The translations under genes were made by a program, and so were the position numbers. Source: SCUB01 sp041918675 (GTDB lineage: Bacteria > Pseudomonadota > Alphaproteobacteria > Rhizobiales > Xanthobacteraceae). Taken from it: DNA of 64,000 nucleotides. The stretch lies in contig JAYRVF010000014.1 of the NCBI GenBank assembly GCA_041918675.1, positions 372,001 to 436,000 of the forward strand, in the 5' to 3' direction. The notes under the pieces are model-generated. The model had not been told where the DNA came from, made no database searches, and saw only the letters and a program-made list of their open reading frames with translations. Positions 34,947 to 43,319 of this stretch are shown here, one piece after another; positions within the stretch are counted from its first letter, which is position 1, and each line of letters begins with the position of its first letter.

Positions 34947-35711
34947 TCAGCGTGGTTCGGCGAAAAATGTGGAGTCGTCGACGATCGTATTGACGAGGCA
35001 GCCGACGCCCTCGATCTCGGTCTCGACCACGTCGCCCACCTTGGTGTCGGCGAGTCCCTCCGGCGTACCGGTCAGGATCACGTCGCCGGGTCGAAGCGTC
35101 ATGAACGAGGAAAGATAGGCGATCAGCGTGGGGATGTCGAAGATCATGTCGGCCGTGGTTCCGGTTTGCGTCGTCCGGCCATTGACCCGCGTCGTCAGCC
35201 GCAGCGCCATCGGGTTCGGCACGTCCGCGCGCGCGACCAGCCAGGGCCCGAGCGGCGTGCAGCCGTCGCGATTTTTCACCCGCAGGTTGGGGCGATAGAA
35301 ATTCTCGAGATAGTCGCGGATCGCATAATCATTGGCGACGGTGTAGCCGGCGACATGATCGTAGGCGTCGGCCTTGGCGATGTTCTTGCCGACCTTGCCG
35401 ATGACGACCGCGAGCTCGCATTCGTAATGCATATAGGTGGCGTCGGCCGGTCGGCGCGTTTTCGCCTTGTGGCCGACGATCGTGTTCGGACCCTTCAGGA
35501 ACACCAGCGGCGTTTGCGGAGTCTTGAATGCGAGTTCCTTGGCGTGATCGGCGTAATTGAGGCCGAGCGCGAAGATGGTGCCGACGTCGACCGGCGCCAG
35601 CCAGACGACGGATCCGTCCGCGAGCACGCGGCCGTCGGCGAGGCGCACGCCGCCTTCCGCCTCGGTCACGGCGTGGATCGCGCCCTGATAGACAACGCGG
35701 CCCGTCTTCAT
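34947..35711 (-). CDS. hpaG2: HpaG C-terminal half: isomerase/decarboxylase subunit (HpaG2)
   Basis: A 254-residue fumarylacetoacetase-fold enzyme. FALGLNYADHAKEL, ECELAVVIGKVGKN and GDVILTGTPEGLA are the family blocks, with metal-binding acidic residues in the ECELA region. It decarboxylates 5-oxo-pent-3-ene-1,2,5-tricarboxylate. In E. coli this half and HpaG1 are one fused protein; here they are separate genes with a four-base ATGA overlap, implying coupled translation. Confidence 0.93.
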   Translation of the reverse strand: MKTGRVVYQGAIHAVTEAEGGVRLADGRVLADGSVVWLAPVDVGTIFALGLNYADHAKELAFKTPQTPLVFLKGPNTIVGHKAKTRRPADATYMHYECELAVVIGKVGKNIAKADAYDHVAGYTVANDYAIRDYLENFYRPNLRVKNRDGCTPLGPWLVARADVPNPMALRLTTRVNGRTTQTGTTADMIFDIPTLIAYLSSFMTLRPGDVILTGTPEGLADTKVGDVVETEIEGVGCLVNTIVDDSTFFAEPR

Positions 35712-36325
35712 CCCTCGTTCCTCGCGATGGTGAAGGCGAGGCCGCCGAGGCCAGCGGCCTCGATGCGGACGGCGTCGCCGGGCCTCGCCTCGGGCGCGCG
35801 ATAAAGGACGCCAACCAGCAGCACGTCACCCGCGTTCAGGGTCATGAATTCGGTCACGTCGACGAGCAGGCGTGCCGCGTCGCGGACGAGATCTCCGAGC
35901 GCGAAGGTGTCGACCAATTCCGCGCCGATCCGCGTCGTCAGCACGAGAGCGGAAATATCGTCGAGCCGCGCGCGCGGGCCGAGCACGAGGGAGCCGTCGA
36001 AACATTTCTCGCGTATCGGCGGACGATAATAGCTGGCGTGCGGCAGGCTGAGGTCGCAGGCGAGCGCGACTTCGCCGACATGACCGAGCGCGTTAGCGGG
36101 CGTCAGCCGCGCCGCGTCGCGCGCGATGACGAGACCGACGGTCGCGGCGACCTCGACAGAGGACGCGCCGGCGGGCAGATGGACATTGGCGCCCTCCCCG
36201 GCGACGGTGTTGGCCGGCTTGATATAGAGAACGGGCGCCCGCGGCGCGCCATGATAGGGCGCGGCATCGAGCGAGCCGATGCGCGCGAGCGAGCGCGTGT
36301 CGTTGAGAATGACGCCGTAATGCAT
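35708..36325 (-). CDS. hpaG1: HpaG N-terminal half: isomerase/decarboxylase subunit (HpaG1)
   Basis: A 205-residue fumarylacetoacetase-fold protein. VLYIKPANTVAGEGANVHLP and VEVAATVGLVIARDAARLT match the N-terminal half of E. coli HpaG. It is the first gene of the hpa operon, with a leader of about 65 bases. A good sigma-70 promoter with overlapping HpaR boxes lies upstream. With HpaG2 it makes the bifunctional isomerase/decarboxylase. Confidence 0.92.
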   Translation of the reverse strand: MHYGVILNDTRSLARIGSLDAAPYHGAPRAPVLYIKPANTVAGEGANVHLPAGASSVEVAATVGLVIARDAARLTPANALGHVGEVALACDLSLPHASYYRPPIREKCFDGSLVLGPRARLDDISALVLTTRIGAELVDTFALGDLVRDAARLLVDVTEFMTLNAGDVLLVGVLYRAPEARPGDAVRIEAAGLGGLAFTIARNEG

Positions 36326-36390
36326 GCCGCGTCCCTTGCCGATCCGTCTCGCTCCCCCGCGCCGAAGACGCCGACCCGGTTTTTCCTAAT

Positions 36391-36428
36391 ATGTTAGCAA
36401 ATAAAACACTGCGATGTTAGCAAGTCAA
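36391..36428 (-). promoter_or_regulatory. hpaG1 operon promoter with two putative HpaR boxes
   Basis: On the minus strand TTGACT (36428-36423) and TTTATT (36405-36400) are separated by 17 bases, a good -35/-10 pair. The 10-base box TTGCTAACAT occurs twice in the same orientation, at 36414-36423 and 36391-36400. The copies are 23 bases apart, about two helical turns; one overlaps the -35 edge and the other follows the -10. Repression by the divergent MarR-family HpaR at these boxes is the natural reading. Confidence 0.75.
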
Positions 36429-36562
36429 GGCGGTGGGGCGGGACGCGGACGAATGACCGTCGTCGTCGCCCCTTTCTCGGGGGCGCGCTCGCCCGCCGGC
36501 GATCCGAGCCTCGCCGCCAGCCGCGCGCGCCGCCGCGCGGCTCGAAGCTTGCTGGCAAATCA

Positions 36563-36589
36563 GCGGCGGATTTGTTAGCTTTCCGCCGC
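36563..36589 (+). promoter_or_regulatory. Hairpin / third TTAGC box in the hpaR leader
   Basis: GCGGCGGA and TCCGCCGC form a perfect 8-base inverted repeat around an 11-base loop containing TTGTTAGC, related to the ATGTTAGCAA boxes. It lies 39 bases before the hpaR ATG and may be an autoregulatory site or a leader structure. Confidence 0.45.
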
Positions 36590-36627
36590 TTGATGTTCCC
36601 GCCCGCCATTCGTTCCGCGCGACACCG

Positions 36628-37095
36628 ATGAGCCGAGATATTCAATATCGCAATCTGCCGCTGCTCCTGCTGCAGGCGCGCGAGGTCGTGCTGGGTCATT
36701 TCCGCCCGCTGCTCGCCCAGTTCGGCCTGACCGAGCAGCAATGGCGCGTGATCCGCGTGCTGCACGAAGTCCACGAGCTCGAACCGCGCGAGATCTGCGA
36801 GAAGTGCCAAATCCTGAGTTCGAGCCTCGCCGGCGTCCTCGCGCGAATGGAGGACACCGATCTCGTGACGCGGTCGCGCATGCGGGACGACCAGCGTCGG
36901 GTCATCGTTCGGCTGACGCCGAAATCGCGCAAGCTCTTTATGAAGCTTCGCCCGCTCGTCGCGCGGCAATACAAGCTGATCGAACAGACGTATGGACCGG
37001 AATTGATCCGCGACCTTTATGCCGTGACCGACCGGCTGCTGGCGGCGGCGGACAAGAATGTCCCGTCGGTCGCCGCCCGACCCGCCCGCGACTGA
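36628..37095 (+). CDS. hpaR: MarR-family repressor of homoprotocatechuate catabolism (HpaR)
   Basis: A 155-residue MarR-type regulator. FGLTEQQWRVIRVLHEVHELEPREI and ILSSSLAGVLARMEDTDLVTR form the winged-helix DNA-binding region, with the DDQRR wing loop following. It is divergent from hpaG1, with a 302-base shared control region. HpaR proteins repress the meta-cleavage operon and release it on binding a pathway aromatic. Length matches E. coli HpaR (about 148). Confidence 0.93.
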   Translation: MSRDIQYRNLPLLLLQAREVVLGHFRPLLAQFGLTEQQWRVIRVLHEVHELEPREICEKCQILSSSLAGVLARMEDTDLVTRSRMRDDQRRVIVRLTPKSRKLFMKLRPLVARQYKLIEQTYGPELIRDLYAVTDRLLAAADKNVPSVAARPARD

Positions 37096-37376
37096 ACCCG
37101 ATCCTGGCGCCCGGCGGCCGAGGCCTCTCGCGGACCCGTCTCGTTACTTCTTGGCCGAAGCCGGCGAGAATTTCGAAAAATGCAGGGCGCGGCTGGCGCA
37201 TTGCGCCGTTCCTCGAAACCGACGGACGATGGCATGCGCGCGCTTGGCGGCGCGCTCGGATTCCAGCGGACGACGCGGCATGGTCTTGCCGCGACGAGAG
37301 GGGGAAGCGGACTATCGTCCGGCAGGCCATCGAACGAAATATCCAATGGCATTGTGCTGGCCGTTTGCGCGAAAAA

Positions 37377-38132
37377 CTACTTCGTCGTGAATGTGATCAG
37401 TATTTCACCCCGGAATCGGCCGCCCGGTGGAGAAGGTAGTTTGGCGGCCGCGACCATGGCGCTCGCCGCGTCATCGAGTGTCCGGCTCCCGGACGATTTC
37501 GTGACCGCCGAGTTGATCACGCGCCCCGACGGTTCGACCGTGAACGCGACACCGACCGCGCCGCGCTCGTCGCGAAGACGGGCTTCCTTGGGATAATGCT
37601 TGTGACGATTGATTTCCGCGGACACGATCACCGCGTAGCGGGACAGGGATAGCCGCGCCAATTCGGTCTCGTGCCCGTCGGACCCGATCTTCGCGGCGGA
37701 TGCCTCCATGGCCGGGACCGGCGGCGCGGGCGGCGCCGGCGAAGCGGCTTCCGGCGGGTCGGGCGGCTTTCGCGGTTGCTCCGTGTCGGCGTCCGATTTC
37801 AACACCGGCTCTGGCAAATCCGGCGGCTTTTCACTGGCCTGTGGCGGCGCGTCGGGAACGGGCGCGGATTCGGGCAACGCGCTTGTCGTCATGCGCTCCG
37901 GTACGGGCAGCGTCCGCGCATCGAACGCGATTTCGCCACGGCTGATGACGCCGACTTCAAGCCGCCCCAGCTGGTCGTTCGTCTCGCCGCGAAAATGACC
38001 GAGGCCCCCGACAATCGCGCCGTGAAATCCGGCGACGGCGACGAGCGCCGTCGCCCGCACCCATGGCGGCCTGAGCCGCAGGCCCGTGCTTGCCGCGCCA
38101 TGCAACGACAACGCCTCGCTCGAACGGATCAT
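37377..38132 (-). CDS. tonB: TonB-family energy transducer
   Basis: A 251-residue TonB-like protein. One N-terminal membrane anchor (about 26-48) is followed by a Pro/Glu-rich periplasmic spacer (about 80-145). The C-terminal TonB domain contains HYPKEARLRDERGAVGVAF and the VTKSSGSRTLDDAASAMV helix. It transmits proton-motive force from ExbBD to outer-membrane receptors. It overlaps exbD by four bases and is the last gene of the receptor-exbB-exbD-tonB operon, so it is probably dedicated to the copper-type receptor at 39336. Confidence 0.92.
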   Translation of the reverse strand: MIRSSEALSLHGAASTGLRLRPPWVRATALVAVAGFHGAIVGGLGHFRGETNDQLGRLEVGVISRGEIAFDARTLPVPERMTTSALPESAPVPDAPPQASEKPPDLPEPVLKSDADTEQPRKPPDPPEAASPAPPAPPVPAMEASAAKIGSDGHETELARLSLSRYAVIVSAEINRHKHYPKEARLRDERGAVGVAFTVEPSGRVINSAVTKSSGSRTLDDAASAMVAAAKLPSPPGGRFRGEILITFTTK

Positions 38133-38596
38133 GGCCGCGCGTCTCCGGCGGGCGCATGATCCGGGCGACCGTCGCCGCCGGCGCGTCCGCGTTCAACGAT
38201 CATGACGACCTTGGCGATCCCCGCGCCGCTGAGCAGATCGACGATCGCAATGACCGAACCGTAACTCGCCTCGTGATCGCCCTGAATGTAGGCCGGCTGG
38301 TCTTCGCCGAGTCGGTCGCGGACGGCGGCCGCGAGCCCCTCGCGCGCGACCGCCTCCGAGCCGACCAGATATTTGCCGTCCTTGGTCACGGTCACGACAA
38401 CCGGCGGCTTCCGCGTGAGCGGATCGGCCTGGCTCGCCTTGGGAAGATGAATGCCGAGCCCCGCGACCAGCATCGGCGCGGTCACCATGAAGATGATGAG
38501 CAGCACCAGCATCACGTCGACCAACGGCGTTACGTTGATGTCGGCAAGCGGCCGACAGTCGCTCAGCCCGTGCCGGTTGGTTTCGGGAAAAGGCAT
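38129..38596 (-). CDS. exbD: ExbD/TolR biopolymer transport protein
   Basis: A 155-residue ExbD-family protein. The N-terminal segment ADINVTPLVDVMLVLLIIFM carries the conserved transmembrane Asp that takes part in proton use. A periplasmic domain follows. The gene overlaps exbB (TAATG) and tonB. The C-terminal tail (GGDGRPDHAPAGDARP) is longer than usual. Confidence 0.93.
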   Translation of the reverse strand: MPFPETNRHGLSDCRPLADINVTPLVDVMLVLLIIFMVTAPMLVAGLGIHLPKASQADPLTRKPPVVVTVTKDGKYLVGSEAVAREGLAAAVRDRLGEDQPAYIQGDHEASYGSVIAIVDLLSGAGIAKVVMIVERGRAGGDGRPDHAPAGDARP

Positions 38597-39228
38597 TATT
38601 CAGCCGCCATCGGGCGATCGTCGCGGGCGATGATCCGATCGGCATGGCGCTCGATCAGGTCGATGATCGCTTGGCCGCGGCGGACGAAGGCGGCGCCGAT
38701 CCTGTTGTAGCCGACCGACGCCGGAATGGCGGCGGCCAGCCCATAGGCGGTGGCGGCGAGCGCCTCGGCGATCCCCGGCGCCACGATCGCAAGGCTGGTT
38801 TCCTTCGCCTCCGCGATGCCGGCGAAACTTGTCATGATGCCCCAGACCGTTCCGAACAGCCCAATGAACGGCGCGACCGAGGAGATGACGGCAAGGTTGG
38901 GAAGACCGCGCTCGGCCTCCGACAGGAGCGCGCGACCCGAACGCATCATTGCCTCGACCATCCGCTTGCGCGTTTCGCCCGGCGTCTCGCGTGTGACCGG
39001 CGGAACATCGCTGGCCGACTCCAGGACTGGCGCGAGCACAGTCCGCTTCCCACCGTCCGATGTACGCTCGACGCGAAGCGCGATGTCGAGCCGGCGCAAC
39101 ACGACCAGCGACTCGATGATGATGACCCAGCACCAGATCGATGCCGCGACAAGAACGATCATCACGCTCTTCACGACGAGCCCGGCCTGAACGAACAGGC
39201 CCCACGGCGACAATGTCACGACATCCAT
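38596..39228 (-). CDS. exbB: ExbB/TolQ proton channel protein
   Basis: A 210-residue inner-membrane protein with three membrane segments. The first is at about 14-35; the last two lie around SVAPFIGLFGTVWGIMTSF and EALAATAYGLAAAIPASVGY, the ExbB/TolQ signatures. ATG 39228 is chosen because the family begins near here and GGGAAA precedes it; an upstream in-frame extension would be a Pro/Arg-rich tail. It lies 107 bases after the receptor gene. Confidence 0.92.
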   Translation of the reverse strand: MDVVTLSPWGLFVQAGLVVKSVMIVLVAASIWCWVIIIESLVVLRRLDIALRVERTSDGGKRTVLAPVLESASDVPPVTRETPGETRKRMVEAMMRSGRALLSEAERGLPNLAVISSVAPFIGLFGTVWGIMTSFAGIAEAKETSLAIVAPGIAEALAATAYGLAAAIPASVGYNRIGAAFVRRGQAIIDLIERHADRIIARDDRPMAAE

Positions 39229-39335
39229 GGCTTTGTTTCCCGTTGGTCGCGATGAACCGAAGATCGCGGCAGGTGTCCTTGGCCGCGGCCGCGGGGGTGC
39301 TCCCCGCGGCCGGCGCGCGTCATTCGCCGAGCGAC

Positions 39336-41816
39336 TCAGAACTCCATGTTCGCCCCGACATAGAACGAACGGCCCGGACCAGGAACGGCGGTACCCCACA
39401 TGCTCGCGGTGCCCCTTGCTCCATAGCTTGCCGGGGGCGCGCCCATATTCTGGACCGTCCCGGCTTCCTGATTGAACGACATCGTGGCTCCTTCGCCGAC
39501 ATAGGCGCCACCCAGCGGCAGGTAGTAGCGCTGGTTGAACACATTCTCGACGCCGAAGGTCAGACGGAGCTTTTGCCAGGTGTAGCCGCCGCGCAGGTTG
39601 ACCAGGCTGTAGCCGGGTGTCCTGAGTTCGTTGCGCGCGTTGGAGACGTCGTACTTGCCGCTCACCGCGACCAACTCGATGCCGCTATCCCAGCCGCCGA
39701 GCTTGTGGGTCAGTATCAGCTTGGCGTTCAACGGCATGATGTTGTAGAGGCCATCGCCGGTCACGAGATTGCGCCCGTTGGTGTAGCTGAGCACGCCTTT
39801 CAACCCGAAAGCGCCGAATTCGGTCACCCCGAGCGGCACTTTGCCGGATAGATCGAAGCCGTACAGACGAGCGGTCTGGTTGGCGTATGTCAATTTGACG
39901 AACGCGTTCGTGAGCGTCGGATTGTTATCGCAGCCCATCATGCCGCACGAATTGGGACGGCGCACCGCGTCAATATAGTTTTCGACGTGCGAATAGTACG
40001 GCGTGACCTTGATTTCTGTCTGGCGGTCGGTGCTATGCCATGCGCCCGTGAAGCTCGCGGTATAAGCCGTTTCGGATTTGAGGAACGGATTGCCGACGTA
40101 ACCATTGCCGTCACCGACGAAGTTGTTCATTTCCATGGCCATCGTGTTCGTTGACCAGGCGTAGAGTTCGTAGAGATTCGGTGCGCGCGTCTTTCGAACG
40201 CCCCCGAGCTCGAATGTCAGGTTGTTGTTCGGGGTGTGCTTGATAATCGCCGACAGGTCGACATTGTTGAATGTGCGACTCCGGTCCATGGCATTGAATG
40301 CGCCGATCGTGCCAACAGAGCTTCCCGCATACATCGCGGTCGCGTTGTAACCCTGCACGACACCGGTATCCGCCCGGACCTGTTCGAAACGGACTCCCAG
40401 TATCGAGAGCCAGCTCTGATTCCACTTTGCCTCCCACTCGCTGAAGACTCCCACCCGGTCGCGCTGGCCGTTGTTGATGTTCCAGAATGTGTAGGGCGCC
40501 ATGCCGCCACTGCAAATGCCGACGCCGCAGTCCGGCGCCGGTGTCCACCAGTCGTCGAGACGATAGGTCTGCGCGTCGAAGCCGACACGGATCAGGTCGC
40601 GGCGGTTGAGATTGATATCCGCCTTGGCGGATGCGCCGGTCGTCTTGCTCTTGGTGTACATCGGCATGCCATCGACCGGATAATCTAGTCCGTTGGTGCC
40701 GTGCAGCGATCCATACCAGAACAGCTTATCCTTGCCGAAATCCATGTAGTGATCGACGTGCTGGTGATAGGCGCGCGCCTCCAGATTGCCCCAGTCGAAT
40801 TTGCCGAGGTAGCGCAGGTTGAAGCGGTAGTCCTTGTTGTCGAGCATATCCATGCGCTGGTTCGGATAGAGCTGGTAAGGAATGTGCTGATGGCCGAACT
40901 TGAACTCGACCAGATGGTTCTCCTTGCGTACGGCGAGACCGAACAGATGGTTCCTGGTTTCGTACGCCGTGGAGCCCACTTCGTTGGCGGCAACGAAGGG
41001 GGCGATTCCGCTTATCGCGAAGTTCTTGAAGTTGCCGCCGGCGGTGTAGTTGCCCGACTTGGCGTACGCGCCGCTATAGAACAAGCTCACGTCCTGGGTC
41101 GCCATGGTCGCCGAGGCATTGGCGCCAATGACGTTGCCGTTGGAGCGGTAAAACGTACCCACGCTGCCCTTCGTCAGCGTCCCCTGCCCAGGCGCCGCGA
41201 ACACGGGTTCCGGCGAAGAAACGACAATCGCGCCGCCGATGGAATCGCCGCCGACGCTCACCGGCGTCGCGCCCGTCCAAACCTTGGCCGCGCCGACCTG
41301 GCTCGGATCGATGTAGGACAGCGCCGGGTTCATGTGATTGGGGCACGAGGCGACGAGGTCCATGCCGTCGACCTTGATCCGCAAGCGATCGTCGGCGAGG
41401 CCCTGAATCACGGGCAGGCTGGAAACGCCGCCGGCGGAATAGACGCCGACGCCCGGCACGTCCGACAGCAAGGCCGCGGTGTCGCTCGTGCTCGCGCTTC
41501 TGGCGGCGATTTCCCCTGCGGGAACCGAGGTCGCGCTCACCAACGTCGAAATCCCTTCCGGCGTCGCCGGCGTGAACGGAGCGGCCGGCGTCGCCGCGAT
41601 CCGCGGCGCAGTTGCCCGACGCGTCGCCGCGCGCGGCTTTGGTTTGGCACGCTGTGCCTCGACCGTGACCGGCGGCACCGCGGTTGCCTGCTGCGCATGC
41701 GCCGGCTCGGCGTTGAACGCAATGGATGCGAAGGCCGCGACTGCCAGAGCGGGTGGCGGAAGCGCGGCCGTGGTCAAGAGACTCCGGCAACGACCGGAGC
41801 GAATTCGAAAAGACAT
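39336..41816 (-). CDS. TonB-dependent outer-membrane receptor, OprC/NosA copper type
   Basis: An 826-residue TonB-dependent receptor: signal peptide (about 1-41), an unusual Ala/Pro/Arg-rich spacer, plug domain (about 85-205) and beta-barrel ending in aromatic FYVGANMEF. The plug contains ASCPNHMNPALSYIDPS; C158 and M162 form a CxxxM motif. The barrel contains HVDHYMDF, with H356 and M358 forming an HxM motif. CxxxM plus HxM is the copper-binding signature reported for Pseudomonas OprC. NosA, a relative, supplies copper for nitrous oxide reductase. The operon with a DUF2946-like protein and its own ExbBD-TonB supports metal uptake. Copper is inferred; the protein could also take up a copper chelate. 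Confidence 0.9.
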   Translation of the reverse strand: MSFRIRSGRCRSLLTTAALPPPALAVAAFASIAFNAEPAHAQQATAVPPVTVEAQRAKPKPRAATRRATAPRIAATPAAPFTPATPEGISTLVSATSVPAGEIAARSASTSDTAALLSDVPGVGVYSAGGVSSLPVIQGLADDRLRIKVDGMDLVASCPNHMNPALSYIDPSQVGAAKVWTGATPVSVGGDSIGGAIVVSSPEPVFAAPGQGTLTKGSVGTFYRSNGNVIGANASATMATQDVSLFYSGAYAKSGNYTAGGNFKNFAISGIAPFVAANEVGSTAYETRNHLFGLAVRKENHLVEFKFGHQHIPYQLYPNQRMDMLDNKDYRFNLRYLGKFDWGNLEARAYHQHVDHYMDFGKDKLFWYGSLHGTNGLDYPVDGMPMYTKSKTTGASAKADINLNRRDLIRVGFDAQTYRLDDWWTPAPDCGVGICSGGMAPYTFWNINNGQRDRVGVFSEWEAKWNQSWLSILGVRFEQVRADTGVVQGYNATAMYAGSSVGTIGAFNAMDRSRTFNNVDLSAIIKHTPNNNLTFELGGVRKTRAPNLYELYAWSTNTMAMEMNNFVGDGNGYVGNPFLKSETAYTASFTGAWHSTDRQTEIKVTPYYSHVENYIDAVRRPNSCGMMGCDNNPTLTNAFVKLTYANQTARLYGFDLSGKVPLGVTEFGAFGLKGVLSYTNGRNLVTGDGLYNIMPLNAKLILTHKLGGWDSGIELVAVSGKYDVSNARNELRTPGYSLVNLRGGYTWQKLRLTFGVENVFNQRYYLPLGGAYVGEGATMSFNQEAGTVQNMGAPPASYGARGTASMWGTAVPGPGRSFYVGANMEF

Positions 41817-41972
41817 GACGAACCCTCGAACGGAAACTCATGAACCAAGCGGTTCACAGGTGATGCCGTCAGCGGGATCGCCGGAATCTTGGCGCGCTGA
41901 TGCGGCAACAGCGGACGCTGATCGTCATCGCCGCGCCGCCAAAGCGGCGCTTCGAACGACAAGCGTGGGTGA

Positions 41973-42440
41973 TCAGGCTGTTGCCGGAGGTCCGCGAGCG
42001 GTGGGACGTTCATGCGCGGTGGCGCGCACGAAGACATGATGCTCCCGCCCGGAAAGAACGGAACTGGAGGTCAGTGGAGGAGGCGGCGGGCCGCCGACCT
42101 GCGCGGGCGGCGGGCTATGACCGAGAACGCAGACAATGCATTTCGGGCAGGTCTTGGCGGCGGGATCGACCGTGATCAGACTGCCGTCCGACGACGAATG
42201 GCAGATGACCGCCGCCGACGTGGCGTCGCGGAGGACGGCCGCTTCGCTCGCGCCGCTCAGCGCGATGGTCGATTGGAGGATCAGGCCCCAAGCAGCCGCC
42301 CAGACAAGCAGCGCGCGCAGGGCAACGACCGAATAGCTAAATAGACGACGAACGCCCGGAAGCAGCGCGAGAAAAAGCTCTCGCGTCGCGCGTTTGTACG
42401 CACGCACCACTACCGCTTCTCTGGAACATCGTCGCCCCAT
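41973..42440 (-). CDS. DUF2946-like Cys-rich membrane protein
   Basis: A protein of about 155 residues with one membrane segment (SVVALRALLVWAAAWGLILQ). Its C-terminal part carries ICHSSSDGS, then CPKCIVC, followed by a Pro-rich tail. The pattern C-H...C-x2-C-x2-C resembles the DUF2946 family, which is often encoded beside copper-type TonB receptors. ATG 42440 is preferred over an in-frame start at 42542, because a promoter and palindrome lie between them. It is the first gene of the receptor operon. A periplasmic copper-binding role is plausible but unproven. Confidence 0.72.
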   Translation of the reverse strand: MGRRCSREAVVVRAYKRATRELFLALLPGVRRLFSYSVVALRALLVWAAAWGLILQSTIALSGASEAAVLRDATSAAVICHSSSDGSLITVDPAAKTCPKCIVCVLGHSPPPAQVGGPPPPPLTSSSVLSGREHHVFVRATAHERPTARGPPATA

Positions 42441-42466
42441 GGACGTTCCGCCCCCCTCGGACGGGC

Positions 42467-42501
42467 ACCAATTCAATAATTGGTCGTTGTCGATCCCGCA
42501 A
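42467..42501 (-). promoter_or_regulatory. Promoter with palindromic operator of the copper-receptor operon
   Basis: On the minus strand TTGCGG (42501-42496) and TATTGA (42478-42473) are 17 bases apart. A perfect 7-base inverted repeat ACCAATT-CAAT-AATTGGT (42467-42484) covers the -10 element. The start codon at 42440 lies 26 bases beyond the palindrome. A regulator bound here would block the promoter. It does not look like an Irr, RirA or Fur box I recognise. Confidence 0.65.
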
Positions 42502-43319
42502 GGTGGGCATTCGCGATCTCGGCCCTCCACCGACGGTATCATCGTGGATCAATTCTGATCTTCACGGGCGCGCGGATCATTCAGTCGCGCGTCGCGCCAT
42601 TTTCCCGCAACGCCGAATTGTTCCGTGGCGCGATCGCATTCTCATGTGAATGCGAGCAAGACTTGAGACCAATGCAGCCTGTTCCAATGCCTCGCAATGC
42701 TTGCGATGCGTCGATGACTGCAGCGCCGCCAGGATTCGTGGACATCCTCTCTCCTTGATTTGAAGCAAGGGGGCCGTGCCGGACAACGCCGAATTGAACG
42801 ACGAGCTCAAGCGCGATGCGGTTTGTCGGCCGAACCAGCGAACCTAACCGATAGCCGAGGTTTCAGTTGCTGGGGGTCGGGCTGCATTCCCTTTGCGAGT
42901 GGCGGAAAAGCGCTCCCGAGGCGCCGGCGAGTTCGGGTGAGGAGGAGCGACCGGCGGATATCCGCTGCTTCACGCGAGAGCGCGCGATCGCCGCGCGCGC
43001 CGGCCACCCTTGAAGCGCGCCAAGATATCGACGCATCGCCGCCCGAGCCCAAGGGCGCAAAGCCTCGACCCCTCATGCTGCATCGCAACAACGCTTTTCC
43101 GACGCATTCGCCACCTCCATGGGGGCATTCGCCAGGAGCAATTGGGCGGCTTTGCCCGCGCATATAGAAATTCGTTATGGCGGCGTTTCAGTAAGTCATT
43201 GGCGCGGTGCAGCGCGCACGCCTAGCCTTGCCAGACAAGCTGGGAGCGACCCAACTGGCTGCCAATTTTTTTCTTCTGAATCGTCGGCGGACGGTCGCTT
43301 CGAGGGGGATACGCGGGAA
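42502..43319. other. Intergenic region between divergent operons
   Basis: About 820 bases between the copper-receptor operon promoter and the ABC-transporter operon. I see no supported gene. Short frames on both strands lack starts with ribosome binding sites. The right part (43100-43319) is less GC-rich and should contain the promoter of the polyamine-type transporter operon. Confidence 0.4.

Noticed and set aside
33507..35804. A 765-codon plus-strand frame under hpaE and hpaG2
   Set aside because: It is an antisense shadow of well-identified hpa genes.
42771..42846. A short plus-strand frame reading PDNAELNDELKRDAVCRPN, reminiscent of an IS3 OrfA start
   Set aside because: Only about 24 residues, with a stop immediately after and no inverted repeat or OrfB nearby; the resemblance is too short to call.
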